Below are positions 29,450 to 41,136 of a DNA stretch of 64,000 nt, piece by piece. Below the pieces are notes generated by a model. It did no database searches, was not told the origin of the DNA, and saw only the letters and a program-made list of their open reading frames with translations. This DNA is from Pseudomonas sp. L5B5 (GTDB lineage: Bacteria; Pseudomonadota; Gammaproteobacteria; Pseudomonadales; Pseudomonadaceae). Both the position numbers and the translations under genes were made by a program. Location of the stretch: the NCBI RefSeq assembly GCF_020520285.1, contig NZ_CP084742.1, positions 5,022,001-5,086,000 of the forward strand, read 5' to 3'. Numbering within the stretch: the stretch's first letter is position 1; every line of letters starts with the position of its first letter.

Positions 29450-29577
29450 ATTTGTCGGTTCTTTCGAGCCGCCTCCTCCATTCCCCGCGTTTTGTGCTCC
29501 CAGCGAGCTATTTCCCCTTCTGTTTCGCAACATTCATGGCTACTGTGCTCCAGTGAATTCACACCGGGAGAATCCGT

Positions 29578-30525
29578 ATGCCCATCCAACCGACCGCCGC
29601 CCTCCATGCCCACCTGCCCGTACCGGCGCTGGCGGCAGAAGGCGTCATCGGTCTTATCGCTCCTGCAGGTCCGGCAGCGCTGGACACCGCCAAGGCCTTC
29701 CAGTGGATGCGTTCCAGGGGCTATGACTTGCGGATCTTCCCAGGGGTAGGGCAGCAGGACGGTTACCTGGCCGGCAGTGACGAGGTGCGCCTGCAGGACC
29801 TGCATGACGCTTTCGCCGACCCCGAAGTGGACGCCATCCTCTGCCTGCGTGGGGGCTATGGCAGCCCGCGGTTGCTGGACAAGATCGATTTTGACCTGCT
29901 ACGGCGCAACCCCAAGCCTTTCGTCGGCTACAGCGATATCACCGCCCTGCACCTGGCGATCAACCGTTACGCGGGTTTCGTGAGCTTTCACGGCCCCATG
30001 CTCAATGCCGACCTGCTGGCAGCCAAGCAAGCTCCCACCGAGGCGTCGTTCTTCAATCTGCTTCGCGGCCAGGTCAGGGCCGGTAGCCAGCTGCACCATC
30101 CCGTGGCCTTTCCCTTGACCACCGTCGAGCCAGGCATTGCACAGGGCGCGCTGCTGGGGGGGAATCTGTCGATCATCGCTAGCACCCTGGGTACGGCGTA
30201 CGACATCGTGGCCGATGGCATCATCCTGTTCATCGAAGACGTCAACGAACCGCTGTATCGCATCGATCGCCTGCTCAATCACCTGCGCCTGGCGGGCAAG
30301 CTCGACAGGCTGCGTGGCGTGCTGGTGGGGGATGTGGCCGGTGTGGATTTCAGCGCATTGTGCGCTCTGCTCAAGCGCACCTTCGAGCCCCTGCGGATTC
30401 CGGTGCTGGCCGGATGGCGCAGTGGTCATTGCGACCCCAACCTGACCTTGCCCATGGGAGCCCTGGTCAGGCTGGACGCCGGAGCCAGGGAGTTGACCCT
30501 GGCTCAGGACGTGGTCTTCAAGTAA
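29578..30525 (+). CDS. LD-carboxypeptidase (S66 family, LdcA/MccF-like)
   Basis: 315 residues, no signal peptide, cytoplasmic. The catalytic Ser119 lies in PFVGYSDITALHL, the Glu in LFIEDVNEPLYRIDR, and the His in WRSGHCDPNLTLP, a complete S66 triad. It removes the terminal D-Ala from recycled tetrapeptides, fitting the murein-recycling enzymes elsewhere in the window. Its own promoter region (29450-29577) separates it from lipA. It is convergent with the next gene. Confidence 0.9.
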   Translation: MPIQPTAALHAHLPVPALAAEGVIGLIAPAGPAALDTAKAFQWMRSRGYDLRIFPGVGQQDGYLAGSDEVRLQDLHDAFADPEVDAILCLRGGYGSPRLLDKIDFDLLRRNPKPFVGYSDITALHLAINRYAGFVSFHGPMLNADLLAAKQAPTEASFFNLLRGQVRAGSQLHHPVAFPLTTVEPGIAQGALLGGNLSIIASTLGTAYDIVADGIILFIEDVNEPLYRIDRLLNHLRLAGKLDRLRGVLVGDVAGVDFSALCALLKRTFEPLRIPVLAGWRSGHCDPNLTLPMGALVRLDAGARELTLAQDVVFK

Positions 30526-30564
30526 CCGATTGATGGGACAGGGGCCCCTCTCCCGGTTTTTGGC

Positions 30565-31887
30565 TTACCGGCTGCGCAGGCTCTCCAGCAGCTTGCGGGT
30601 CGGGTAGCCATCTGCAGGCCAGCCCAGGCCTTGCTGGGCGCTGCGGATAGCCTTGCGGGTATTGGCGCCGATGATGCCATCGGGATTGCCGGCATCGTAG
30701 TGGTTGGCGCTGAGCAGTGTCTGCAACTCGATACGCTCGGTACGGCTCAGGGGCAGCTCGTCCTTGGGCCAGCTGCCGTTGATCTGCCCTGAGCCGGTGA
30801 AGCGCTCGGACAGCAGGTTGACTGCCAGTGCATAGGACGATGAGTTGTTGTACTTGAGTACCGCCCGGAAGTTATCCAGGATCAGGAATGCCGGTCCTCG
30901 ATAACCCGCGGGCAGCAGCAGGGACGCAGACAACTGCTCGGAGCCGTAGGGCAAGGCATTGCCGTTGACCGGCTTCATTCCCAGGCGCATCCACTCGGCC
31001 ACGCTCTTGCGGGTAGCGGCATCGGCCAGGGAGTAGTCGAAACCGCTGTTGAGCTGGACCTCCAGGCCCCAGGGCTGGCCCTTCTGCCAGCCCGAGCTCT
31101 GCAGGTAGTGCGCCGTCGAGGCCAGGGCATCGGCCGGGCTGTTCCAGATATCCCGGCGGCCATCCCCGTCGAAATCCACGGCATGGGTGTTGTAGGTGGT
31201 CGGGATGAACTGGGTCTGGCCCATCGCCCCGGCCCAGGAGCCCAGCATTTTCTCGGGCTGGATATCGCCATGCTGGATGATCTGCAGTGCAGCGATCAAC
31301 TGGCTGTTGGCGAACCCTGGACGCCGGCCTTCATAGGCCAGGGTGGCCAATGAGCGGATCACCGACTTGTTGCCCTGGAAGTCGCCGAAGTTGCTTTCCA
31401 TGCCCCAGACTGCCACCAGCACCTGACGATCCACGCCGTAGCGCTGCTCGATGCGCTGCAGGGTGTCGCCGTACTGGTTCAGCAGGGCCTGGCCCTTGCG
31501 CACCCGCACGGGGGACAGCGCGCCATCCAGGTATTCCCATACCGGGCGGGTGAACTCCGGCTGGCTGCGATCGGCCTTGATCACGCTCATGTCCGGGGTG
31601 ACGCCGGCGAATGCACGGTCGAACACATCGGCGCGGATTCCGGCATTCAAGGCTTCGATGCGGAAGGCGTTCAACCATTCGTCGAAGCTTTGGGCGGGCT
31701 GGATGTTGAGGTTGTCGACCACCAGTGGTGCGACGGTCGCTGGTGCGGCGATGGGGGCCGCCTGCAGGTTGGGCAGCGGTTGAGCGTCGGCGGCGGTAGG
31801 TTTTTCCGCGCAGGCGACTAGCAGAATCAGGCTGGAGGCAACGATCAGTTGGCGCAGGTGCCGACGGCGGGAATTACGAAAGGGCAT
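30565..31887 (-). CDS. Lytic murein transglycosylase (MltB family) with C-terminal peptidoglycan-binding domain
   Basis: 440 residues from ATG 31887. Lipoprotein signal LILLVAC (Cys26). The catalytic domain (about 75-345) has the Glu164 motif [28 protein letters not shown] and [18 protein letters not shown]-terminal PG_binding_1 domain (about 380-440) has [27 protein letters not shown]. This is the second MltB-type enzyme in the window and differs from the first by its lipid anchor and wall-binding module. The start codon choice is supported by the signal sequence; its RBS is weak. Confidence 0.92.
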   Translation of the reverse strand: MPFRNSRRRHLRQLIVASSLILLVACAEKPTAADAQPLPNLQAAPIAAPATVAPLVVDNLNIQPAQSFDEWLNAFRIEALNAGIRADVFDRAFAGVTPDMSVIKADRSQPEFTRPVWEYLDGALSPVRVRKGQALLNQYGDTLQRIEQRYGVDRQVLVAVWGMESNFGDFQGNKSVIRSLATLAYEGRRPGFANSQLIAALQIIQHGDIQPEKMLGSWAGAMGQTQFIPTTYNTHAVDFDGDGRRDIWNSPADALASTAHYLQSSGWQKGQPWGLEVQLNSGFDYSLADAATRKSVAEWMRLGMKPVNGNALPYGSEQLSASLLLPAGYRGPAFLILDNFRAVLKYNNSSSYALAVNLLSERFTGSGQINGSWPKDELPLSRTERIELQTLLSANHYDAGNPDGIIGANTRKAIRSAQQGLGWPADGYPTRKLLESLRSR

Positions 31888-31950
31888 GCACAGGTCCAGA
31901 GAGAATAACAATCAGGTGCAGACCTTATCACGCCAATGGGGTTCAGGGCT

Positions 31951-32112
31951 TCAAGCGGCCAGAAAGTAAGAAGCCTCCCAGCTTTTAGACTGGAAGGCTT
32001 CGCGGCGGTAGCTGCCTTTGCCCTTGGCCGGGCGTTCCTGACGACTGCGGAACAAGGGCTGGGCGATGATGGACTTGGCCTTGTTGGGGCCATGCTTGGA
32101 TGGCTTGCTCAT
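31951..32112 (-). CDS. arfA: Alternative ribosome-rescue factor ArfA
   Basis: 53 residues from MSKPSKHGPNKAKS. The core SIIAQPLFRSRQERPAKGKGSYRRE matches the ArfA signature (PLFRxR ... KGKGSYxR), followed by a SWEAS segment like the WEA of E. coli ArfA. ArfA recruits RF2 to ribosomes stalled on non-stop mRNA when trans-translation fails. A 12-bp stem-loop (31970-32001) lies inside the last third of the gene, covering residues about 38-48. In E. coli an equivalent structure truncates the mRNA so that tmRNA normally destroys the product. The gene is tiny and easy to miss; I am fairly sure of it. Confidence 0.85.
   Translation of the reverse strand: MSKPSKHGPNKAKSIIAQPLFRSRQERPAKGKGSYRREAFQSKSWEASYFLAA
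31970..32001 (-). promoter_or_regulatory. Stem-loop inside the arfA coding region
   Basis: On the minus strand GAAGCCTTCCAG pairs with CTGGGAGGCTTC (one G-U pair, 8-base loop TCTAAAAG), followed by TTACTTTC. It lies before the arfA stop codon. A termination or RNase III cleavage site here would make a non-stop arfA mRNA. Confidence 0.75.
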
Positions 32113-32140
32113 GATCGATGCTCGCTTTGGGAGGATAGGT

Positions 32141-32178
32141 ACAGCGGCGCGAATCATCGGCCAGAAGGGCGCCGCTGT
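32141..32178 (-). terminator. Hairpin between holA and arfA
   Basis: A 10-bp perfect stem, ACAGCGGCGC with GCGCCGCTGT and an 18-base loop, lies 36 bp after the holA stop. There is no T run, so termination would be weak or Rho-assisted. Confidence 0.5.
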
Positions 32179-32213
32179 CCAGTGCTCATGAGCGTTGCGG
32201 GGGCGGCAGCGGT

Positions 32214-33251
32214 TTATTCGGCAGGCAGGGCCAGGCGCTGGCCGGCCATCAGCAATGACAGGCGGCTCAAGCTGCTCCAGGCAGAACCGCTGGCCTGCCC
32301 TTTGATTTGAGCGTCGATGCGCTGGGCATCCAGCAGCAATTGGCTCCAGCGCTGTGCCGAGTAACGCTGCAGGGCCTTGCTCATCAGGGGCTTGCGTTTG
32401 TCCCAGACGGGGGGGCGAGCCTGGCTGAACACCTTGTCCAGGGGTATGCCCTGGCTAAACTGCAGGGCCAGGTTGGCCAGCAGCCGCAGCTCCCTGGACA
32501 GGGCCCAGAGAATCACCGGAGGCTCGACGCCTTCACCCTTGAGCCCTTCGAGCATGCGCAGGGCATGTGCCGCTTCGCCATTGAGGATGGCGTCGACCAG
32601 GCCGAACACGTCGAAGCGGGCGCTGTCGGCTACCGCCGCCTGCACCGTCTCGACGGTAAGTTGCCCGCCCTCGGCCATCAGCTTGAGTTTTTCGATTTCC
32701 TGGGCGGCTGCCAGCAGGTTGCCTTCGACCCGGGCGGCAATCAGTTCTACCGCGTCCTGGCTGGCGGACAGCCCAGACTGGGACAGGCGCTGGCGAATCC
32801 ACTGTGGCAACTGGTTGGCATCCACAGGCCAGACCTGGATGAACTGCGTCTGGGGACCTTCGACCAGCGCCTTGCCCCATTTGGTTTTCTGCGCGCTGCC
32901 GTCGAGCTTGGGCAGGCTGATCAACAGCACCGTGTCTTCGGCCGGTCGCGAGCAGTATTCGATCAGCGCGGCGGCGCCTTTGTCGCCGGGCTTGCCCGAG
33001 GGCAGGCGCAGTTCCAGGAGGCGTTTTTGCGCGAACAGCGACATGCTGGCGCCAGCCTGCAACAGGCTGCCCCAGTCGAAGTTGGCGTCGGCGCTGAATA
33101 CCTGGCGCTCGTCGTAGCCCTGCTGGCGTACCGCGGTGCGTATGGCATCGGCGGCTTCCTGGCAGAGCAGCGGATCGTCACCGCTGATCACATAGACCGG
33201 AGCGAGTGAGCCTTGCAGGTGTTTGCCGAGTTGGGCGGGAGCGAGTTTCAT
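32214..33251 (-). CDS. holA: DNA polymerase III subunit delta (HolA)
   Basis: 345 residues from MKLAPAQLGKHL. This is the delta subunit of the clamp loader, which opens the beta clamp. Typical are PVYVISGDDPLLCQEAADAIR near the start, ASMSLFAQKRLLELRLPSGKPG (clamp-contact region), and RVEGNLLAAAQEIEKLKLM. The start lies after an in-frame but unsupported extension to 33287. It is 39 bp downstream of lptE, and the pair leuS-lptE-holA is a conserved order. Confidence 0.95.
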   Translation of the reverse strand: MKLAPAQLGKHLQGSLAPVYVISGDDPLLCQEAADAIRTAVRQQGYDERQVFSADANFDWGSLLQAGASMSLFAQKRLLELRLPSGKPGDKGAAALIEYCSRPAEDTVLLISLPKLDGSAQKTKWGKALVEGPQTQFIQVWPVDANQLPQWIRQRLSQSGLSASQDAVELIAARVEGNLLAAAQEIEKLKLMAEGGQLTVETVQAAVADSARFDVFGLVDAILNGEAAHALRMLEGLKGEGVEPPVILWALSRELRLLANLALQFSQGIPLDKVFSQARPPVWDKRKPLMSKALQRYSAQRWSQLLLDAQRIDAQIKGQASGSAWSSLSRLSLLMAGQRLALPAE

Positions 33252-33290
33252 AGATACGGGTCGGTGGGGCGCCGAGACGCCCCACAAGGC

Positions 33291-33896
33291 TTACTGGTTT
33301 GGCAGTTCCAGAGGGGACTGTCGCGGGGTTTCGGCTTCAGCCTTGCGTGCTGCTTCCAGCGCCTGGGCTTCAGCCTTGGCCTTGGCGTCGGCGGTAGCCT
33401 GCAGCTGTGCCAGTTGCTCCGGAGTCAGCAATTGCAGGCGGATCAGCATGCGCTGGACCAGGTCGCGGCGCATTTCCTGATAGGTCTGGGCCGATTCCTG
33501 GCTGGAGCCGGTGATGTTGTTGCCGTCGTGAACGAAGACTTTCTGCACTTCCAGCTTGTCGCTCAGCAGGTGCAGGTTGTCATGGGTCAGGATTTCATAT
33601 TCCAGCTTGGTGCTGATTTCATACTCGGCAGAGCTGCCGCCACCGGTGTAGCTGAGGGTGCGCTGGGTATTCGCTTCGCGTAGCAGGACCAGTTTGTAGG
33701 GTGCGCCGGCATGGACGCGGACACCGCTGCTTTCCAGCTGCTGCTGCAGCATCTTCACGGTTGCGCCATAAGCGTCACGGGCACTCAGGTCGAGCTCCTT
33801 GATGCTCAGCTCCTGGGTGCCTGTACCGCGCAGTTGGAAGCCGCAGGCGCTCAGTACCAGGGCCAGGCCCATCACCAGCAGGTTACGTTTGATCAT
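33291..33896 (-). CDS. lptE: LPS-assembly lipoprotein LptE
   Basis: 201 residues. Lipobox LVLSAC (Cys18). The mature start GFQLRGTG is the family hallmark. LptE plugs the LptD barrel and helps insert LPS in the outer membrane. The C-terminal 40 residues are Ala/Glu/Lys-rich and charged, probably a helical tail (ADAKAKAEAQALEAARKAEAE). It lies 89 bp after leuS on the same strand. Confidence 0.95.
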   Translation of the reverse strand: MIKRNLLVMGLALVLSACGFQLRGTGTQELSIKELDLSARDAYGATVKMLQQQLESSGVRVHAGAPYKLVLLREANTQRTLSYTGGGSSAEYEISTKLEYEILTHDNLHLLSDKLEVQKVFVHDGNNITGSSQESAQTYQEMRRDLVQRMLIRLQLLTPEQLAQLQATADAKAKAEAQALEAARKAEAETPRQSPLELPNQ

Positions 33897-33985
33897 GTAT
33901 TGCTCCCCTTGAAACCATATGGGCCAGCCTCGTGGCCCTGAAGGTCTTGTTCGGTGCCCGATCCCGGATCGGGCGCCTGATCCAA

Positions 33986-36619
<2,634 letters not shown>

Positions 36620-36850
36620 CTAATCCTCTTCAGCGCAACGTCGGGTGGTGATGGCGCCGGATATGGCGTTTTCAGTGTCCGATGGAGCTGGAAGTGGAGT
36701 TACAGGAAGCGCCGTAGCATACATGACCGCGCTCTGCCTAGGGAAACCCTGATTGCTCGCGCGGGCCGTTGGTCGCGGCGGCGCGTGGCCTGCGGCTGCC
36801 CGGCTAAGCTCAAAAAGGGGAGTGAGTCTTATCTTCGATGAGGTGAACGG

Positions 36851-37171
36851 ATGCTTGAATTGCAGCGCAAAGCAACAGAACCGGAGGTATACGAGCGGCT
36901 GCTGAATCGATTGGCTCTGGCCCTGGATGCGGCAAGAACCGCAGATCGGCTGCGCGATGAACGCGCCGTCGAGTTGGAACTTCGGGGGCTGAGTCCTGCC
37001 GAGTTCGAATTGATCAGGGTCTACCTGGCCCGTAACCAGCGTGAAATGCCATTCAATGTATCGAGCAGCCTGCAGCACCAGGAGGCACCTCGTTCGGCCA
37101 AGATCATCTGGCTGAAGGACAAGGCCTCCGTCCGGGATTCGGTGAAAGTCCGATCCCGGCAGTTCAAGTAG
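36851..37171 (+). CDS. Conserved hypothetical protein, 106 residues
   Basis: A small, charged, helical protein (MLELQRKATEPEVYERLLNRL) with no signal peptide or membrane segment. It is found beside leuS in pseudomonads as I recall (PA3986 position). AGGTGA lies before the ATG. The C-terminal third is basic (SVKVRSRQF). I do not recognise a characterised domain. Confidence 0.7.
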   Translation: MLELQRKATEPEVYERLLNRLALALDAARTADRLRDERAVELELRGLSPAEFELIRVYLARNQREMPFNVSSSLQHQEAPRSAKIIWLKDKASVRDSVKVRSRQFK

Positions 37172-37299
37172 GTTTCCGGGCCGTTGATTGGGCCGGATGA
37201 GGTCGTTATCGAGGACCTCGAAAGCGAAAGTGGCTGGCATCGGTTGTTGCCGGACAGACATCCCCTTTAGGCTTCGGGCATCTTTTATGGAGATGCTCG

Positions 37300-38118
37300 A
37301 TGCCTTTTCGTTATTTCATCAAACAATTGCTGCTGCCCCCCGGCATTCTCCTGTTGTTGCTGCTGCTTGCCTGGATGTTGCGCCGTTCCAGGCCGCGCCT
37401 GGCCCGTTGTTGTTTTTTCCTTGGCCTTGGCGGTTTCTGGCTGATGAGCCTGCCGGTAGTGGTGGAGTGGGGCGCCCGAGGTCTCGAACAACTGCCTCCA
37501 CTGCCACAGGAACAGTGGGCCAGGCTGGCCGAGCGGGCCGATGCGATCGTGGTCCTGGGGTCTGGTCGAGAGCGTGGCGACCCGGCCTGGGGGACCGACC
37601 AGCCCACTGGCGTAGGCCTGGAGCGCGAGCGTTATGCTGCGCGGCTGGCCAAGGCGTCCGGCCTGCCCGTGCTGACCAGCGGTGGCCTGCATTACGGCAC
37701 GCCACCCACCGAGGCCGCCCTGATGGCCGTGTCAATGCGCGACGACTTCGGGGTAACGGTGCGCTGGCAGGAAGGTCGCAGCCGCACCACTTGGGAAAAC
37801 GCCCAGTTCAGCGCCGAGCTCTTGCTGCCACTGGGCGTCAAGCGCGTGGTGGTGGTGACCCAGGCCTGGCACATGCCGCGCTCGGTCTGGAGTTTCGAGC
37901 ACGCGGGGTTCGTCGTGGTGCCGGCACCGGTGGGGTTCCTGGGGATGGACAACGCCCGCCCCCTGGGTGGCTGGATGCCGGAGTTCAAGTCCATCTGGCA
38001 AAGTGGGCAGTTGCTCAACGAGGCGGTAGGGCAGCTGGGCTACCGCCTGTTCTATCGAGCGTCCGGGGAGCCGGCCGGGACGGCCTCAGACGGTCTTGGC
38101 GATCCGGCTGGCCAGTAG
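37300..38118 (+). CDS. YdcF/ElyC family membrane protein (DUF218)
   Basis: 272 residues. Two N-terminal membrane helices (residues about 8-27 and 36-55) are followed by a DUF218 domain: ADAIVVLGSGRERGD, PVLTSGGLHYGT, EGRSRTTWENAQFSAELL and VVVTQAWHMPRSVWSFEHAGF. This matches the ElyC/SanA-like group involved in envelope and undecaprenyl-phosphate homeostasis. RBS GGAG precedes the ATG. Its final 33 bp overlap lnt on the other strand. Confidence 0.85.
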   Translation: MPFRYFIKQLLLPPGILLLLLLLAWMLRRSRPRLARCCFFLGLGGFWLMSLPVVVEWGARGLEQLPPLPQEQWARLAERADAIVVLGSGRERGDPAWGTDQPTGVGLERERYAARLAKASGLPVLTSGGLHYGTPPTEAALMAVSMRDDFGVTVRWQEGRSRTTWENAQFSAELLLPLGVKRVVVVTQAWHMPRSVWSFEHAGFVVVPAPVGFLGMDNARPLGGWMPEFKSIWQSGQLLNEAVGQLGYRLFYRASGEPAGTASDGLGDPAGQ

Positions 38119-39621
38119 TGCCCAGCCCAGCAGCAGGGTGCACAACACTACCAATGGCCAGGATCGCCACTGCAGGTAGGGTGTCAGGTTGTGCATCGGG
38201 ACCACTTCGCCATACAGGATGCCGCGTTCGAACTGAGGGATCTGCACCGTGATCTTGCCGAACGGGTCGATCAGGCCGGTGACGCCATTGTTGGTGGCGC
38301 GGATCATCCAGCGCCCGGCCTCCAGGGCCCGCATCTGCGCCATCTGCAGGTGTTGCAGGGGGCCGATGGACGTGCCGAACCAGGTGTCGTTGCTGATGGT
38401 CAGCAGCAGGTCGCTGCGGGCCGACAGGCCGGCCGCGAACTCGGGATAGACCACTTCGTAGCAGATGAACGGTGCCACCTGGTAGCCCTTGGCCTGCAGC
38501 ATTGGCTGGTCGGCCGGGCCACGGGCGAAGTCGGACATCGGCAGGTTGAAGAAATCGATCAGGCCCCGCAGCACTTCCTGTAATGGCACGTACTCGCCGA
38601 AGGGCACCAGTTTCTGCTTCAGGTAGGTGCCATCTCCTTCGCCGGTGACGGTGATGCCGTTGAAATAGCGTTTCTCGTGGTGCACCAGTTGGCGTACCGG
38701 AACACCGGTGATCAGCGCCGTATGCCGGTCGGCGGCAAAGTTGCCCATCATGGCCAGGTAACCCTCGGCCGACTCCTTGAGCACCGGCACTGCGGTTTCC
38801 GGCCATACCAGCAGGTCCACGCGCTTGCTGGCGAAGCTCATGTCGCGGTACAGGGCGAGCTGGGAATTGAGCTGGGCCGGATCCCATTTCATGCTCTGCT
38901 CGATATTGCCCTGGACGGCTGCCACCGACAGCGGTTCACCCGCCGGGCTGGTCCAGGCATGCCCCTTGAGTGCCAGGCCGGTCGCCCAGGGGGCCACCAG
39001 CAGTAGCAGGCCGGCAACGATAAAACCCTTGCGGCCGTTCTTGAACAGGCGCGGCAGGTTGTAGAGCAGCGCGGCGCTCAAGGCCAGTGCGAAGGAAATC
39101 AGCCAGATACCGCCCACGGGGGCGAGCCCTGCCAGGGGGCCATCGAGCTGGCTGTAGCCGGAGTAGAGCCAGGGGAAACCGGTGAGGAACCAGCCCCGGA
39201 ACGCTTCCTGGCCCAGCCACAAGGCAGCGAAGGCCAGGGCGTCGGCCAACGGTGCCTCGTTGCGCCGCAGCCAGCGGGCCCAGAGCCAGGCGGGCAGGGC
39301 GAAGAACCAGGCGATGGCAGCGATGAAGGCCAGCATCAGCAAGCCGGCCAGCAAGGCCGAGGCGCCGCCGTAGGTGTGGATGCTGACGTAGATCCAGCTG
39401 GTGCCGGCGCCGAACAGGCCGAAGCCGAAGCACCAGCCGCGGCCCAGGGCCTGGCGTGGAGTCAGTTGCCGCAAGCCGGCGTAGAACAGGCCGACGGCCA
39501 GCAATGCCAGGGGCCAGATGTCGTAGGGTGCCAGGGCCAGGGTGGTGATCGCGCCGGCTGCCACGGCCAGCAGGTTGCCGGGCCAGCCGGGTCGTGTCGA
39601 GCGCTGCAAGAGGCGTTTCAT
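38086..39621 (-). CDS. lnt: Apolipoprotein N-acyltransferase Lnt
   Basis: 511 residues from MKRLLQRSTRPGWPG (AGGAAAG upstream). N-terminal membrane helices are followed by a nitrilase-type domain. The triad is visible: Glu275 in LVWPETAVPV, Lys in LKQKLVPFGEYVP, and Cys387 in APFICYEVVYPE. It adds the third acyl chain to lipoproteins, of which this window encodes at least six. Upstream on the same strand are corC, ybeY, phoH and miaB, the classic lnt neighbourhood. Confidence 0.96.
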   Translation of the reverse strand: MKRLLQRSTRPGWPGNLLAVAAGAITTLALAPYDIWPLALLAVGLFYAGLRQLTPRQALGRGWCFGFGLFGAGTSWIYVSIHTYGGASALLAGLLMLAFIAAIAWFFALPAWLWARWLRRNEAPLADALAFAALWLGQEAFRGWFLTGFPWLYSGYSQLDGPLAGLAPVGGIWLISFALALSAALLYNLPRLFKNGRKGFIVAGLLLLVAPWATGLALKGHAWTSPAGEPLSVAAVQGNIEQSMKWDPAQLNSQLALYRDMSFASKRVDLLVWPETAVPVLKESAEGYLAMMGNFAADRHTALITGVPVRQLVHHEKRYFNGITVTGEGDGTYLKQKLVPFGEYVPLQEVLRGLIDFFNLPMSDFARGPADQPMLQAKGYQVAPFICYEVVYPEFAAGLSARSDLLLTISNDTWFGTSIGPLQHLQMAQMRALEAGRWMIRATNNGVTGLIDPFGKITVQIPQFERGILYGEVVPMHNLTPYLQWRSWPLVVLCTLLLGWALLASRIAKTV

Positions 39622-39794
39622 CAGCTCTTTCCTGTTCTGCACCGGGCGGGTGCGAGGAGATTGTTCGGATTGATTCAGGGGGGCGTCGTCGACTCACGCA
39701 GCGTTGTACCACCAGCCCGCCCGCAGGCCCGGCACCTGGGTCGGTGGGTCGACTGCCAGGCATGTACCGGGGGCGGGTTGGTGATGCCCGGTCC

Positions 39795-40634
39795 TCAGCG
39801 AGAGACGGGAGTCAAGCGCAGCAGATGGATCCGCCGGCTGTCGGCATTGAGCACGCGGAAGCGATAGGCGCCGATTTCAGTGATTTCGTTGCGTTTTGGC
39901 AAGTGGCCAAAGGCGCTCATCACCAGGCCGCCCACGGTGTCGAACTCGTCATCGGAGAAAGCGCTGTCGAAAAACTCGTTGAAGTTCTCGATCGGCGTCA
40001 GGGCCTTGATCAGGAAGTCGCCGCTGGGTAGCGGCTTGATGTAGCTGTCTTCCTCGACGTCGTGCTCGTCCTCGATGTCGCCGACGATTTGCTCCAGCAC
40101 ATCCTCGATGGTCACCAGGCCCGCCACGCCGCCGTACTCGTCAATGACGATGGCCATGTGGTTGTGGTTGGCGCGAAACTCGCGCAGCAGCACATTCAGG
40201 CGCTTGGATTCCGGTACGAAGGTGGCCGGCCGCAGCAGGTCCTTGACGTTGAAGCTGTCGCCGTTCTCCTTGAGGATCAGGGGCAGCAGGTCCTTGGCCA
40301 GGAGGACGCCCATCACGTCGTCGTGGCTTTCGCCGATCACCGGGTAGCGCGAGTGCGCAGAGTCGATGACCGCGGGCAGGAACTCCCGAGGGGTCTGGGT
40401 CGCCTTGATGCTGATCATCTGCGAGCGCGGAACCATGATGTCCCGGACTTGCAGGTCAGCCACCTGGATGGCGCCTTCGACGATGGCCAGCGCTTCGCTG
40501 TCCAGCAATTTGTTCTGATGGGCTTCGCGCAGCAGCTCCAGCAGCTCCTGGCGGTTTTTCGGCTCATGGGCAAAAGCCTGGGTCAGTTTGCCCAGCCATG
40601 ACTTTTGCCCGTTGCTCGATCGATCTTCGCTCAT
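39795..40634 (-). CDS. corC: CorC/HlyC-type CBS-domain protein (magnesium/cobalt efflux)
   Basis: 279 residues, no membrane segments. Two CBS domains (about 65-190: VRDIMVPRSQMISIK, RYPVIGESHDDVMGVLLAKDL and the IDEYGGVAGLVTIEDVLEQIVG block) precede a C-terminal transporter-associated domain (about 200-279). The soluble family members modulate Mg/Co efflux. It lies between lnt and ybeY with 43 bp to ybeY. Confidence 0.93.
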   Translation of the reverse strand: MSEDRSSNGQKSWLGKLTQAFAHEPKNRQELLELLREAHQNKLLDSEALAIVEGAIQVADLQVRDIMVPRSQMISIKATQTPREFLPAVIDSAHSRYPVIGESHDDVMGVLLAKDLLPLILKENGDSFNVKDLLRPATFVPESKRLNVLLREFRANHNHMAIVIDEYGGVAGLVTIEDVLEQIVGDIEDEHDVEEDSYIKPLPSGDFLIKALTPIENFNEFFDSAFSDDEFDTVGGLVMSAFGHLPKRNEITEIGAYRFRVLNADSRRIHLLRLTPVSR

Positions 40635-40677
40635 AGCGATTGCTCTGAATCCTTAGGTTGTTACAGGGGTTTGTTGA

Positions 40678-41136
40678 TCAGTTTTCGTCGTCTGCATAAG
40701 GGTCGGGATGACCCAGTTCTGCAAGCAACGTTCGTTCCAGTGCTTCCATTTCCTCGGCTTCGTCGTCATCTATATGGTCGTAGCCCAACAGATGCAAGCA
40801 GCCGTGGATCACCAGATGGGCCCAGTGGGCCTCAAGTTCCTTGCCTTGTTCGGCGGCCTCGCGCTCGACCACCGGAATGCAGATCACCAGATCCCCCAGC
40901 AGGGGGATATCCAGCAGTTCATCCGGTACGTCGGCAGGAAATGACAACACATTGGTTGCGTAATCCTTGTGACGCCAGGTGTGATTCAGCTCGCGGCCTT
41001 CGTCTTCGTCCACCAGGCGGATGGTCAGTTCCGAATCGGCAGTGCGCTGGCGCAGGGCCAGCTCGCACCATTGGCGGAACTGTTCATCGCTGGGGGCCGG
41101 CTGTTGGCTGGCGCGTTGCAGGTCAAGCTCAAGCAT
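40678..41136 (-). CDS. ybeY: Endoribonuclease YbeY
   Basis: 152 residues from [10 protein letters not shown]. This is a zinc-dependent RNase for 16S rRNA 3' maturation and ribosome quality control. The metal motif [15 protein letters not shown] carries the three His. [28 protein letters not shown] is the family block. It overlaps the upstream phoH gene by 8 bp; the longer frame into phoH is not used. Confidence 0.95.
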   Translation of the reverse strand: MLELDLQRASQQPAPSDEQFRQWCELALRQRTADSELTIRLVDEDEGRELNHTWRHKDYATNVLSFPADVPDELLDIPLLGDLVICIPVVEREAAEQGKELEAHWAHLVIHGCLHLLGYDHIDDDEAEEMEALERTLLAELGHPDPYADDEN

